This document shows, piece after piece, positions 29,512 to 38,717 of a stretch of 46,776 nucleotides of DNA. A program made the translations under genes and the position numbers. Position 1 is the stretch's first letter. Every line of letters starts with the position of its first letter. Below the pieces are notes generated by a model. The model searched no databases and was not told where the DNA came from. It was given only the letters and a program-made list of their open reading frames with translations. Location: contig CAIMNJ010000008.1 of NCBI GenBank assembly GCA_903842795.1, positions 1 to 46,776 of the forward strand, read 5' to 3'. Origin of the DNA: an uncultured bacterium (GTDB taxonomy: Bacteria > Patescibacteriota > Microgenomatia > UBA1400 > PJMF01).

Positions 29512-30327
29512 ATGGCAAAAAAAGCGCAACAAAAAGAAGCTTTGCCTGTAGTTGGCAAGTTTTCTTTTCAAGCTTTCATTAATTTTATGAATGCTAATTT
29601 TTCATTAATTTTGTTATTAATAATGGCTTTTGCATTAGGTTTTCTTAGTGGTTCACTATGGACACAAAACAAAATGCTAAAGAACGGATCAGGAAGTGGC
29701 ACAGCTGCAGTAGATACTAAAGCTGCTGAAGCTGCCGCTAAAAAGAAGCTAGAACAAGTCCCTGCTTTTGATCCTAAAACTGACCATTTCCGAGGCAATA
29801 AAGACGCTAAAGTTGTCTTGATTGAATATTCAGATTTTGAATGTCCATACTGCAATAAGTTCCATCCAAACATGTTGGAAATTATGAAGAATTACGGCGA
29901 CAAAATTGCTTGGGTCTATAGACATTATCCACTTTCTTTCCATCCAAATGCCGCTCCATTAGCTCAAGCTAGTGAATGCGTGAGCACTTATGGTTCGCAG
30001 GAAGCTTTCTGGAAATTTGCCGACAGCATTTATGAAAAAATGGGAGACGGCACTATTTTTGGTAAAGACAGCACCAATAAAATTGTCAGTGAAGAGATGA
30101 TTCTTTCTCTAGCTAGCAGTGCAGGAGCCGATCGCAACAAAGTCAAAGCCTGTATTGATAGTAAAGAAATGGCTAGCAAAGTTAAAGATTCACAAGCTGG
30201 TGGCACTAAGGCTGGCATTACCGGTACTCCAGGTACCATTATCATCAGCAAAAAAGGCGGTTATGACCTAATTCCAGGTGCTTTACCTGTTGATCAGGTT
30301 GAGACCATGTTAGAAAAACATTTTTAA
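29512..30327 (+). CDS. DsbA-family thiol:disulfide oxidoreductase (membrane-anchored)
   Basis: TM then 'VVLIEYSDFECPYCNKFHPNML' CxxC; 'GITGTPGTIII' cis-Pro region. Confidence 0.92.
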   Translation: MAKKAQQKEALPVVGKFSFQAFINFMNANFSLILLLIMAFALGFLSGSLWTQNKMLKNGSGSGTAAVDTKAAEAAAKKKLEQVPAFDPKTDHFRGNKDAKVVLIEYSDFECPYCNKFHPNMLEIMKNYGDKIAWVYRHYPLSFHPNAAPLAQASECVSTYGSQEAFWKFADSIYEKMGDGTIFGKDSTNKIVSEEMILSLASSAGADRNKVKACIDSKEMASKVKDSQAGGTKAGITGTPGTIIISKKGGYDLIPGALPVDQVETMLEKHF

Positions 30328-30350
30328 TCTCTTAAAGATTAGATTAAATA

Positions 30351-30381
30351 AAAACCGTAAGCCAAAAGCTTACGGTTTTTT
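30351..30381. terminator. Bidirectional intrinsic terminator
   Basis: AAAACCGTAAGC-CAAAA-GCTTACGGTTTTTT between convergent genes. Confidence 0.9.
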
Positions 30382-32013
30382 AATATCTTTAAGAATTAGC
30401 TGCAGCTTATCATTACCATTGTAACTATTAATATCTAAAGAAACAGCTAAATCAATTGATTCTCCAATAATAAACTCAGATTGTAGAGCCGCTCTACCCC
30501 AAGCTAAAACCTCATATTCTCGTTTTTGATCTGCAAAAGCTACAATTAATTTAAGATGTTCTGCCTCTTTGCCCATTGTTTTATAATTTTTTAAAATTAA
30601 ATTTTTTAAAACAAAAACTGGCTTTTGATTAGCCAAACCAAATGGTGCAAACGTTTCCACTAAATCAACTGTTTCTAGATTTAATAAAAATTCAGGCAGA
30701 ATTGTTTCTGTTTCTAAAATTTTTTCCAAATTTTGATTTTTAAGCATTTCTCTAGCTTTGTCTTGCATGGCTTTTTTGACCAACTCAATTTTGCTGCTTT
30801 CAAGAGCAAATCCAGCTGCCAGAGGATGACCACCAACCTCCAATAAATCTTTTTTGAAAGAACGAATAAATTCAGTAATGTTAAAACCAGGCAAAGAACG
30901 AGCAGAAGCCTTAGATACTTGTGGGCCAACACTAATGACAATGCTTGGTTTGGAAAATTTTTCTGTCATTTTGCCAGCAATTAAACCAATAATCCCCTCA
31001 TGATATTCTGTAGAATACAAAATGATAATTTTTTCTTCTTGTTCTTTGGCGATAATTTCCTCTGCTTTCCTAGTCATCTCTAAGGTAATATTCTGACGAT
31101 TTTCATTGGTGCCATGCAACAATTCACTCAAAGCAATCGCTTTATTTTGATCTTTGGTGCAGAGTAAACGCAAGGCATCCATACCTTCAGCTAAACGACC
31201 CATGGCATTGATACGCGGTCCAATTTGAAAACCCAAAGTATAGGTGTCAATTTTTTCTGGTTTAATTTTAGTTAAAGTAAACAAGTGCTTAAGACCAAGA
31301 TTTTCATTGGCTCTTAAAACCACCAATCCATACATCAATAAAGAACGATTAATTCCCAGTAAAGGCATCAGATCTGTCACAGTGGCAATGGCCACTAAAG
31401 CTAGAAGCTTCATTAATAATTTTTTTTCTTTTTCAGTGCTTAATTCTCTCGCTAAAAACCAAGCTACAGCGCAACCACAAATCTTAGTTGAATGGAAAAC
31501 TGCCAATGCTTCCAATTTTTTTTCATCTTTTTGATGATGATCAGTTATGATTACGTCAATTTTTTTATTTTTTAGAAATTGCAAAGCTTCATGTGCCACA
31601 ATGCCATTATCAACAGTGATGATTAAAGACAAGTCTTCATGAATCAAAAGTAAATCATTAATTGCTTTAATTGACAGACCATAGCCATGCTTAAGACGAT
31701 TTGGAATAAAAGGCAAAACATTGTATCCAATATTATGTAGAGCTTGCCAGAGGACTGCAGTAGAAGTAATTCCATCAGCGTCATAATCACCAAAAATAAT
31801 AATCTTTTCTTTTTTATTTTTAGCAATTTCAAGGCGATTCTTAATTTTGACTAACTCTTGTTCATCTACGCCTAAATCTTGTAAAGAAATTCTGAATGGC
31901 GAAATACCCTTAAAAAATGATTTTTCATCTTCTATTGCTCTATTTTTTAGTAAAATTTGTCTCAATTCCTCTAAATTATTTGGTTGACTAGCTGATTGAA
32001 TATGCCATTTCAT
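30370..32013 (-). CDS. recJ: Single-stranded-DNA-specific exonuclease RecJ
   Basis: 'IIFGDYDADGITSTAVLWQAL', 'ITVDNGI', 'IITDHHQ', 'GPRINAMGRL', 'GGHPLAAGF'; start at MKWHIQ. Confidence 0.95.
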   Translation of the reverse strand: MKWHIQSASQPNNLEELRQILLKNRAIEDEKSFFKGISPFRISLQDLGVDEQELVKIKNRLEIAKNKKEKIIIFGDYDADGITSTAVLWQALHNIGYNVLPFIPNRLKHGYGLSIKAINDLLLIHEDLSLIITVDNGIVAHEALQFLKNKKIDVIITDHHQKDEKKLEALAVFHSTKICGCAVAWFLARELSTEKEKKLLMKLLALVAIATVTDLMPLLGINRSLLMYGLVVLRANENLGLKHLFTLTKIKPEKIDTYTLGFQIGPRINAMGRLAEGMDALRLLCTKDQNKAIALSELLHGTNENRQNITLEMTRKAEEIIAKEQEEKIIILYSTEYHEGIIGLIAGKMTEKFSKPSIVISVGPQVSKASARSLPGFNITEFIRSFKKDLLEVGGHPLAAGFALESSKIELVKKAMQDKAREMLKNQNLEKILETETILPEFLLNLETVDLVETFAPFGLANQKPVFVLKNLILKNYKTMGKEAEHLKLIVAFADQKREYEVLAWGRAALQSEFIIGESIDLAVSLDINSYNGNDKLQLILKDIKKP

Positions 32014-32030
32014 AACCCTATAATAAAGCC

Positions 32031-33617
32031 ATGATCTTAAATTTACCATTTGAAGTTTTATACATCATGCATAACTTCACTCAAAATGGCTTTGAGAGTT
32101 TTTTGGTAGGCGGAGCTGTACGCGACCTTGTAATGAATTTTAAACCACACGAGGTTAAAGACTTTGACTTTACCACCAATGCTTCACCAAATGAAATTCA
32201 AAGAATTTTTACTGAAAGTTTTTACGAGAACAAATTTGGCACAGTTAGTGTAACCCATGATAATCTTTTGGTAGAAATTGCTAAAGAATATCAATTGCCA
32301 AAAGAAACCCTATCAGATCTGAAGAAAGAAAATAAGCAAACTGGAAGTAGAATTATTGATTTAAAAAATGCTAAAAAAATCCATATTTCTCTTAAAGAAA
32401 AGGCCAAAACAATAAATAAAAAAGACGATCATGGTCAAAGCAAATATCTACCACCATTTGAGATGACTACTTATCGTACTGACGGGAAATACATTGATCA
32501 TCGTCGCCCAGAAGAAGTAACTTTTGGTAAAAGCATTGAGGAAGATTTAGAAAGAAGAGACTTTACCATCAATGCTCTAGCTATTTCCATCAAACAAGAA
32601 TTCTTAAATAAAATTTTTGCAAATAAAAAGCTAGAAACTTCTTATCAAATTGATGAATCAAACTATGAAATCATTGATTTGCACAATGGCAGGGAAGATA
32701 TAGAAAAAAGAATAATTCGCACTGTTGGCAACCCAGACCAACGTTTTAGTGAAGATGCCTTAAGAATTTTACGAGCTATCCGCTTAGCTGTACAACTAAA
32801 TATGGACATTGAAACTGATACCTACTTTGCCATTAAGTTCCAAAGAGATGCTCTAAAATTTGTTAGTTTCGAAAGAATTAGAGATGAGTTTTTTAAAATC
32901 TTAGCAAGCGATAATCCAGCCAAAGGAATTGAATTGCTTGATCAAACTGGCTTACTCATAAATATTATTCCAGAACTTTATGAAGGTGTAGGCATGCAAC
33001 AGCGAGGACATCACACTACTGATGTATGGACTCATAGCTTAGATGCTTTGCGTTTTTGCCCTTCACCAGATCCAATTGTACGGTTTGCCACTCTACTTCA
33101 TGACATTGGCAAACCACCTTCCTACAAAGAAGAAAACAGTGAAATCACTTTTTATAGCCATGATATTCTAGGATCAAGAATAGCTAGTAAAATCGCTAAT
33201 CGCCTCAGATTGCCAAAAAAAGATGTTGATCGCATTTTCACCTTAGTACGCTACCATATGTTCCATTATCAAGAAAATCATTCTGACGCTTCTATTCGTC
33301 GCTTTATTCGTCGCGTTGGTTTTGACAATATTGACGATATTCTAGATTTGAGAGAAGGCGATCGCCTTGGGAGTGGAGCCAAAAAAACCAGTTGGCGTTT
33401 AGAAGAAATGAAACAAAGAATAATTGGCCAGCTAAATCAACCGATGGGGCTTGATGACCTTGCTATTAATGGCCACGATTTGATGAATGAATTCAATCTT
33501 AAACCAGGACCAGTACTTGGCCAAATTTTAGATAAATTATTGGAAATTGTTTTAGAACAACCAGAACTCAATGAGAAAGCAAAGTTATTGGCAGAAGCCA
33601 AAAAACTTATCCTTTAA
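32031..33617 (+). CDS. cca: CCA tRNA nucleotidyltransferase with HD domain
   Basis: 'FLVGGAVRDLVM...KDFDFTTNASP', 'RRDFTINALAIS', 'EDALRILRAIRLAVQL', 'LLHDIGKP'. Confidence 0.95.
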   Translation: MILNLPFEVLYIMHNFTQNGFESFLVGGAVRDLVMNFKPHEVKDFDFTTNASPNEIQRIFTESFYENKFGTVSVTHDNLLVEIAKEYQLPKETLSDLKKENKQTGSRIIDLKNAKKIHISLKEKAKTINKKDDHGQSKYLPPFEMTTYRTDGKYIDHRRPEEVTFGKSIEEDLERRDFTINALAISIKQEFLNKIFANKKLETSYQIDESNYEIIDLHNGREDIEKRIIRTVGNPDQRFSEDALRILRAIRLAVQLNMDIETDTYFAIKFQRDALKFVSFERIRDEFFKILASDNPAKGIELLDQTGLLINIIPELYEGVGMQQRGHHTTDVWTHSLDALRFCPSPDPIVRFATLLHDIGKPPSYKEENSEITFYSHDILGSRIASKIANRLRLPKKDVDRIFTLVRYHMFHYQENHSDASIRRFIRRVGFDNIDDILDLREGDRLGSGAKKTSWRLEEMKQRIIGQLNQPMGLDDLAINGHDLMNEFNLKPGPVLGQILDKLLEIVLEQPELNEKAKLLAEAKKLIL

Positions 33618-34497
33618 GTTTTCTTTTTGCACTGACCTGATCCCAAACCAATAAAAGTGGGACTGCATTAAATGTACTTGAGTAGGTACCAGTGATTGCG
33701 CCAATTAAAAGAGCCACCACAAACCAATGAATACTAGCTCCACCTAAGATAGTTAGGGTCAAAAGCATAATGATAATGGTCATAGAATTATTAATCGAAC
33801 GACCTAGAGTTTCCAAAACAGCTGCATTGGTAATTTGCTCAAAAGAATAGCGGGCGTGTTTGCGCTTAAGCTCTCTAATTCGATCATAAACTACAATGGT
33901 GTCATGAACAGAAAATGAAAGTGTCGTTAGCAAAGCAGTTACAAAAAGCACATCAACCTCAACATTTAAAAAATGACCCAACAAGCTAAATGCTCCTATC
34001 AAAATCATGGAGTCGTGTAACATTGCCAAAACAGCACAAACACCGTATTTGAGCTCATCAAATTGCTTCCAAACATAAAAAGTAATAATACTTGCTACCA
34101 ACAAAATAGCCGTCAAAGTTTTCTTCAAAAGCTCAGCTCCCAAAATTGGACCAACAGTCTCAAAACGTAAAACTTCAATTTTGCCATAACTTGTAGAAAG
34201 TTTTGAAACAATAGTGTCTTTTTCTTGATTGGTAATTTCTTTACCCTTGATAATCACCTTTTTATCACCTGAGCTTTGAATTACACTAGCTTCATAAGAA
34301 TTCATAAGTTTACTTTTAAGATCATTTTCTGAATAACTGACTGATTTCTCCTGATCAGTAAAGTGCAACTCCATCAAAGAACCACCAGTAAAATCAATTG
34401 CTGGCTTTAAACCAAATAAAAACAAAGAAATAATGCCAGGAATTAAAAATGACAAAGAAATAAAAAAATATAGATTTCTAAATTTCATTATGTTCAT
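33607..34497 (-). CDS. secF: Protein translocase subunit SecF
   Basis: 'IDFTGGSLMELHF', 'HDTIVVYDRIRE', 'LGRSINNSMTIIIMLLTLTILGG'. Confidence 0.95.
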   Translation of the reverse strand: MNIMKFRNLYFFISLSFLIPGIISLFLFGLKPAIDFTGGSLMELHFTDQEKSVSYSENDLKSKLMNSYEASVIQSSGDKKVIIKGKEITNQEKDTIVSKLSTSYGKIEVLRFETVGPILGAELLKKTLTAILLVASIITFYVWKQFDELKYGVCAVLAMLHDSMILIGAFSLLGHFLNVEVDVLFVTALLTTLSFSVHDTIVVYDRIRELKRKHARYSFEQITNAAVLETLGRSINNSMTIIIMLLTLTILGGASIHWFVVALLIGAITGTYSSTFNAVPLLLVWDQVSAKRKLKG

Positions 34498-35867
34498 GAC
34501 TTGTTTCCTTCAACCTTATTTTTTTGTTTTCCAAAAAGTGGAACAAAAATTCTCAATAATAAACGACTGATAACCATACCAGTAAACAGACTAAGTAGCG
34601 TTCCCAGCAAGAAAGTTAGACCAAAACCTTTAACTAAGCCACTAGTATTGAGAAAAGAAAAATTAAGCGGATTGATCAAAACCAAAGCAGTGAAAATAGA
34701 AGCCATGTTAGCATCTTTGATGCTGTCCCAAGCTCGACCAAAACCAAGCTCCATGGCCCTAGCATAAGGATGGCCAACTCTTAATTCTTCTTTCATTCTC
34801 TCAAAGATTAGAATATTGGAGTCAACTGCCATGCCAATAGTCAAAATTAAACCAGCAATTCCTGGCAAAGTTAGTACAACGCCCATCACTTTGTAGAGAG
34901 CTATAGTCAAAATGGCATAAATTACCAAAGAAACACTAGCAATTAAACCCAACCAACCATAATAGATAATCATAAAAAGCAAGACTAAAGATAAACCAAC
35001 TAATCCAGCTAAAATGCTCTTTTGGATTGATTCGTCACCTAGACTAGCTCCAATAGTTTTTTGCTCAAGAATCTTGATATTAACCGGCAAAGCACCCGCA
35101 TTGAGCTGAATAGCAATCTTTTTGGCTTCTTCAATGGTAAAACCACCAGTAATGATGGCTCGACCATCAAGAATTGGTGTGGAAATTACTGGGGTCATAA
35201 TTGGCATACCATCAATGAAAATTGCCAAGACTTCGTTGACATTGTTTTTAGTTACATTAGCAAATAAAGATCGACCCTCTTCATTCATTTCTAAAGAAAT
35301 TACTGGTTTGCCACTCTGCTGATCCAACTGTGCTTGAGATCTCTTAAGTTGTTTACCGGTCAAACCAGTATCTGCAAAAGTACTCAACCAAGCTTGAGCT
35401 GAAGTAGTTGCCTGAGCTTCTTCCTCTGCAGTAAGTTTTTTACGCAACTTAAACTCCAATTGTGCTGTTTGCCCAACTAATTCCAAAGCCTGTTGAGGAT
35501 CAGAAACACCTGGCAATTCAATGATTAAACGATATTTATCATCTTTTTTGGAAGTCTGAATAGAAGACTCGCTAATACCATAGAGATCAACTCTTTTGGC
35601 AATAATTTCTCTAGCAGATTCTAAGGCCACTTCTCGATCTGTAGCAGCAATGTTGTCCATTTCTGCCTCAAGAGTAACTTGCATGCCACCTTGAATATCT
35701 AAACCCTTGCGTAGCTGGTAGTTTTTGTAAATTTGCTTGCCTAAAAAAGTAAAGTTTATTGCAGGCTTATCAAAATTACCAATCTTATCTGGCAAAGCAA
35801 TAAAGCCCGCTACAACCACCAAGAAAAAAATTAAGAATAACTGCTTAACTAATGATTTCTTTTTCAT
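34494..35867 (-). CDS. secD: Protein translocase subunit SecD
   Basis: 'RKGLDIQGGMQVTLEA', 'GLILTIGMAVDSNILIFERMKEEL', 4-bp overlap with secF; likely start MKKKSLVKQ. Confidence 0.95.
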   Translation of the reverse strand: MKKKSLVKQLFLIFFLVVVAGFIALPDKIGNFDKPAINFTFLGKQIYKNYQLRKGLDIQGGMQVTLEAEMDNIAATDREVALESAREIIAKRVDLYGISESSIQTSKKDDKYRLIIELPGVSDPQQALELVGQTAQLEFKLRKKLTAEEEAQATTSAQAWLSTFADTGLTGKQLKRSQAQLDQQSGKPVISLEMNEEGRSLFANVTKNNVNEVLAIFIDGMPIMTPVISTPILDGRAIITGGFTIEEAKKIAIQLNAGALPVNIKILEQKTIGASLGDESIQKSILAGLVGLSLVLLFMIIYYGWLGLIASVSLVIYAILTIALYKVMGVVLTLPGIAGLILTIGMAVDSNILIFERMKEELRVGHPYARAMELGFGRAWDSIKDANMASIFTALVLINPLNFSFLNTSGLVKGFGLTFLLGTLLSLFTGMVISRLLLRIFVPLFGKQKNKVEGNKS

Positions 35868-35894
35868 AAAATAAGATTTCACTCTAACAAAAAA

Positions 35895-36494
35895 CTAGAT
35901 AGTTGGCAATTCCCTATGACAAAATTCTAATTCATCACCTATTACCATAATTCTGACGCCATACATTGCTTCCATAATAAAAGGATCGCGACGAGCTTTA
36001 CGAAACTCGAACTCCTCAGTCTCCAAAACAGCATAATTAATTTCTCGGCCAAAAGTTTTCTCTTCCCCTTTAATTAAGGCTTCTAATTCTGGCAAAACAA
36101 TCTCACCAACCACTAAAATATCTAATTCATCTCTATTTAACTTTTCTTGATTGATGAACGCTCCTGTAAACACCACATAGCTGACATCGCCAAGCTTACG
36201 TCTATACTTTCTAATCTTTCGACCAATTCCAGTTGTTTTCACAATAATTCTTTGCAGCTCTTGAAAATACAGGTATCTTTTGTTGAGAAAATAATAAAGA
36301 CGATTCGTGCGCTGTTCACTTTTTAACAAGCCGCATTCCAACATGCGATCTAATTCACGACGCACAGCATTGATTTCCTCCTTAACTAAACGAGTAATTT
36401 CACGCACATAAAACATTTCATTGGGTTGCGCAAAAAATAACTCCAACATTTTGACTCTTACTTTTGAAACTAATAAGTCGCTTAAATCTGCCAT
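35895..36494 (-). CDS. wHTH transcriptional regulator fused to nucleotidyltransferase-like domain
   Basis: N-terminal HTH 'EMFYVREITRLVKEEINAVRRELDRMLECGLL'; 'VVFTGAFINQEKLNRDELDILVVGEI'. Confidence 0.75.
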   Translation of the reverse strand: MADLSDLLVSKVRVKMLELFFAQPNEMFYVREITRLVKEEINAVRRELDRMLECGLLKSEQRTNRLYYFLNKRYLYFQELQRIIVKTTGIGRKIRKYRRKLGDVSYVVFTGAFINQEKLNRDELDILVVGEIVLPELEALIKGEEKTFGREINYAVLETEEFEFRKARRDPFIMEAMYGVRIMVIGDELEFCHRELPTI

Positions 36495-36584
36495 ATGAAT
36501 CCCTTTATTGAAGTCAATTTTTACTCAATTCCAATATTAACAAAAAACTTAAGAAAAGCAAATGATTGCTCGCGAATGCTTGAA

Positions 36585-37169
36585 TTATTCTTTGGCTCTT
36601 TTAGCAAAAACCAATAAACGTTGATTAGTTGTTCCTGGTGGCCAACAAGTTTGTAAAACTATATTTTCACCATCATATTGTTGATAAAGAAAGGAAGTAT
36701 CAGAAGGATCTTTGATTTGCTTTTCACTCACTTTATAGTGATATCTTTTAAGCTCGTGCCAAATATAAATATCATCACCCACAGCAAGCTTATCCAAAAG
36801 ATAAAAGACTGCATTATATTGCACTCTAAAGCCAGGACTAGAAGAGTGAGCGAAATAATATCCCAATCCATTTGAATCTGGATAACTGGTGCTCGAAGCA
36901 TGAGCAATACCCTGTTTAAGAGCAGCGCGGTACTGCTCTTCATCATTTGGATCAACGTTGAAAATTACTTTTTCATCTAAACCAAGTTTAGGGACTACAA
37001 TGCCATAATCTTTGTTCTTTGAGGCATTACCAACAATCGTCATACCTTCAAAATTTGGTATGAAAAGAGCTTTGGGATTATTTAAGCCAGTAGATTTAAA
37101 GAGAGAAAGAACGCGATACTTAGCTTCCACAAAAAATACTGGTAAAAAAACTAAAATCAACCAAAGCAA
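36585..37169 (-). CDS. Sortase family transpeptidase (probably longer at the N-terminus, up to 37226)
   Basis: 'GLGYYFAHSSSPG' catalytic His, 'IVLQTCWPPGTTNQRLLVFAKR' catalytic Cys and Arg. Confidence 0.88.
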   Translation of the reverse strand: MLWLILVFLPVFFVEAKYRVLSLFKSTGLNNPKALFIPNFEGMTIVGNASKNKDYGIVVPKLGLDEKVIFNVDPNDEEQYRAALKQGIAHASSTSYPDSNGLGYYFAHSSSPGFRVQYNAVFYLLDKLAVGDDIYIWHELKRYHYKVSEKQIKDPSDTSFLYQQYDGENIVLQTCWPPGTTNQRLLVFAKRAKE

Positions 37170-37226
37170 AAAAGCTATGAATCCGAGTAACGCCAGGGCA
37201 GGAAAAAATTGGCGAAATTTCAGAAT

Positions 37227-38624
37227 TTATTTCTTTCTTTTTTTGCTTGAACTTTTATATAAAGCTTTATTCATGTTCTTCGTGCCTTGAACAAAAGGAT
37301 ATGAGAAAGCTAAAGCACCGCCAACTAGACCAACCACAGACATCCAAGTGGGTGTTCCAGTAGAAGGTTGTTTGGTGATAGGAGCAGTAGTTACATAAAC
37401 TGTTTGCTGACAATCACTATCATCAATCCATTGATCTTTACTGTCTTTGACTTGAGCTTTAACTTTGTATGTTCCTGGTTGAGAGTAATTGTGCTCAAAT
37501 TGATTTGAGGCTGCCTCTACAGAATTATTATCGCCAAAATCAATCTTGTAAGATTTGATGTCGCCCTTATTGTCATAACCAGCTACTTTGAATTTAACCA
37601 AAGATGGAGCTTGATGATTCTGTCCATCAACAATGTAAAGATATGAGCAAGAACTACGATGACTCTCAATGCTAACCGCAGTTACACTAGCAGTTACTTC
37701 ACATTTATCACTTTTAATCCAATTGTCTTTGCTGTCTTTGACCTCAGCAATGACATTGAATTTGCCAGAACTTTCATAAGTATGATCAATTTTGGCGTGT
37801 TCAGTTTCTATTCTTCCACCATCGCCAAAAATAAAACGATATTGCTTAATAGCTCCAAGGTTATCACTCGCTTTGACTTCAAAGGTCATTTTGGCTGGCA
37901 CTTTAGTGTTATTCCCACTGATAATATTCAAATCATCACAAGAACTCTTATGCTCAATGCGATCATTTACAGCCAAGAAAAAAGCACCATCATTGAAATC
38001 CATATCTTCAATTTCAACATCATGACAGTCCTTGGCAGAACCATTACAAGTAATATTAACATTGGGTTTGCTGTAGCTTTCTTTCAAAAACTTTTCGTGT
38101 GCATAACCATCACCCCAACATTGAGCAGAAATTAATTTGTTTCCATCATTGGTAATTGCACTATATAAGTCAGCAACATCAGCTGAACCAGCTCCAGAAA
38201 AACCATTGCAAAGATTATTTTTTGGACTCACCCAACCAGAATATGGAGTATCCTTCATATCTGCAAGGAAAGAAACCTTATCACCAGCAGCAATCATTAC
38301 GCCAGTGTGCCAGGCGTCTCTGCCTTTGACAGTTTTACTGTAACTCTTACCATTTATTTTTAATCGCAAAGTCGTATTAATGTCAGTCTTGTAATAAACC
38401 AAAACTTCACCAGCAGTTGTACTAGTAATAGTGTAATCAAGAATACCCTTGTCTGTTCTGCCACAATGCTCAATAGAAACATCTTCACCAGAAAAATTAA
38501 ATTTATAGAACCAAGGATTATCGCAGTGTGCGTCAGAACCCAAAGTACCAGTAAAAGCTGAAGCATTTGACCAGGTGAAAACCAATAAAACTAAAGCGAA
38601 AAAGAAAGTAAAGATTTTTTTCAT
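37227..38624 (-). CDS. Secreted PKD-domain surface protein with sortase-like C-terminal signal
   Basis: Signal peptide MKKIFTFFFALVLLVFTWSNASA; two PKD-like repeats ('YRFIFGDGGRIE...HTYESSGKFNVIAEVKDSKDNW', 'YKIDFGDNNSVE...HNYSQPGTYKVKAQVKDSKDQW'); C-terminus QPSTGTPTW-TM-KKRKK. Confidence 0.88.
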   Translation of the reverse strand: MKKIFTFFFALVLLVFTWSNASAFTGTLGSDAHCDNPWFYKFNFSGEDVSIEHCGRTDKGILDYTITSTTAGEVLVYYKTDINTTLRLKINGKSYSKTVKGRDAWHTGVMIAAGDKVSFLADMKDTPYSGWVSPKNNLCNGFSGAGSADVADLYSAITNDGNKLISAQCWGDGYAHEKFLKESYSKPNVNITCNGSAKDCHDVEIEDMDFNDGAFFLAVNDRIEHKSSCDDLNIISGNNTKVPAKMTFEVKASDNLGAIKQYRFIFGDGGRIETEHAKIDHTYESSGKFNVIAEVKDSKDNWIKSDKCEVTASVTAVSIESHRSSCSYLYIVDGQNHQAPSLVKFKVAGYDNKGDIKSYKIDFGDNNSVEAASNQFEHNYSQPGTYKVKAQVKDSKDQWIDDSDCQQTVYVTTAPITKQPSTGTPTWMSVVGLVGGALAFSYPFVQGTKNMNKALYKSSSKKRKK

Positions 38625-38651
38625 ATTTTTAAAAAATAAAATAAAAATAAA

Positions 38652-38682
38652 AGAGCTGACAAGATTATAACTCGTCAGCTCT
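38652..38682 (-). terminator. Intrinsic terminator downstream of the DUF3048 gene
   Basis: Minus strand AGAGCTGACGAG-TTATAAT-CTTGTCAGCTCT-TTTATTTTTATTTT (12-bp stem with one G-U). Confidence 0.9.
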
Positions 38683-38717
38683 ATACTTGTCATTAGATTG
38701 TCTTAAATTAAACCACT

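Noticed and set aside
30326-30342. TAATCT...AGATTA inverted repeat
   Set aside because: Short AT-only arms next to a much stronger bidirectional terminator; not convincing separately.
37659-38135. 158-aa plus-strand ORF
   Set aside because: Antisense to the PKD-domain gene, whose frame has clear repeats and a signal peptide.
38625-38693. N-terminal extension of the PKD protein ORF (MTSIELTSYNL...)
   Set aside because: This segment contains the strong intrinsic terminator at 38652-38682, and a clean signal peptide starts at 38624.
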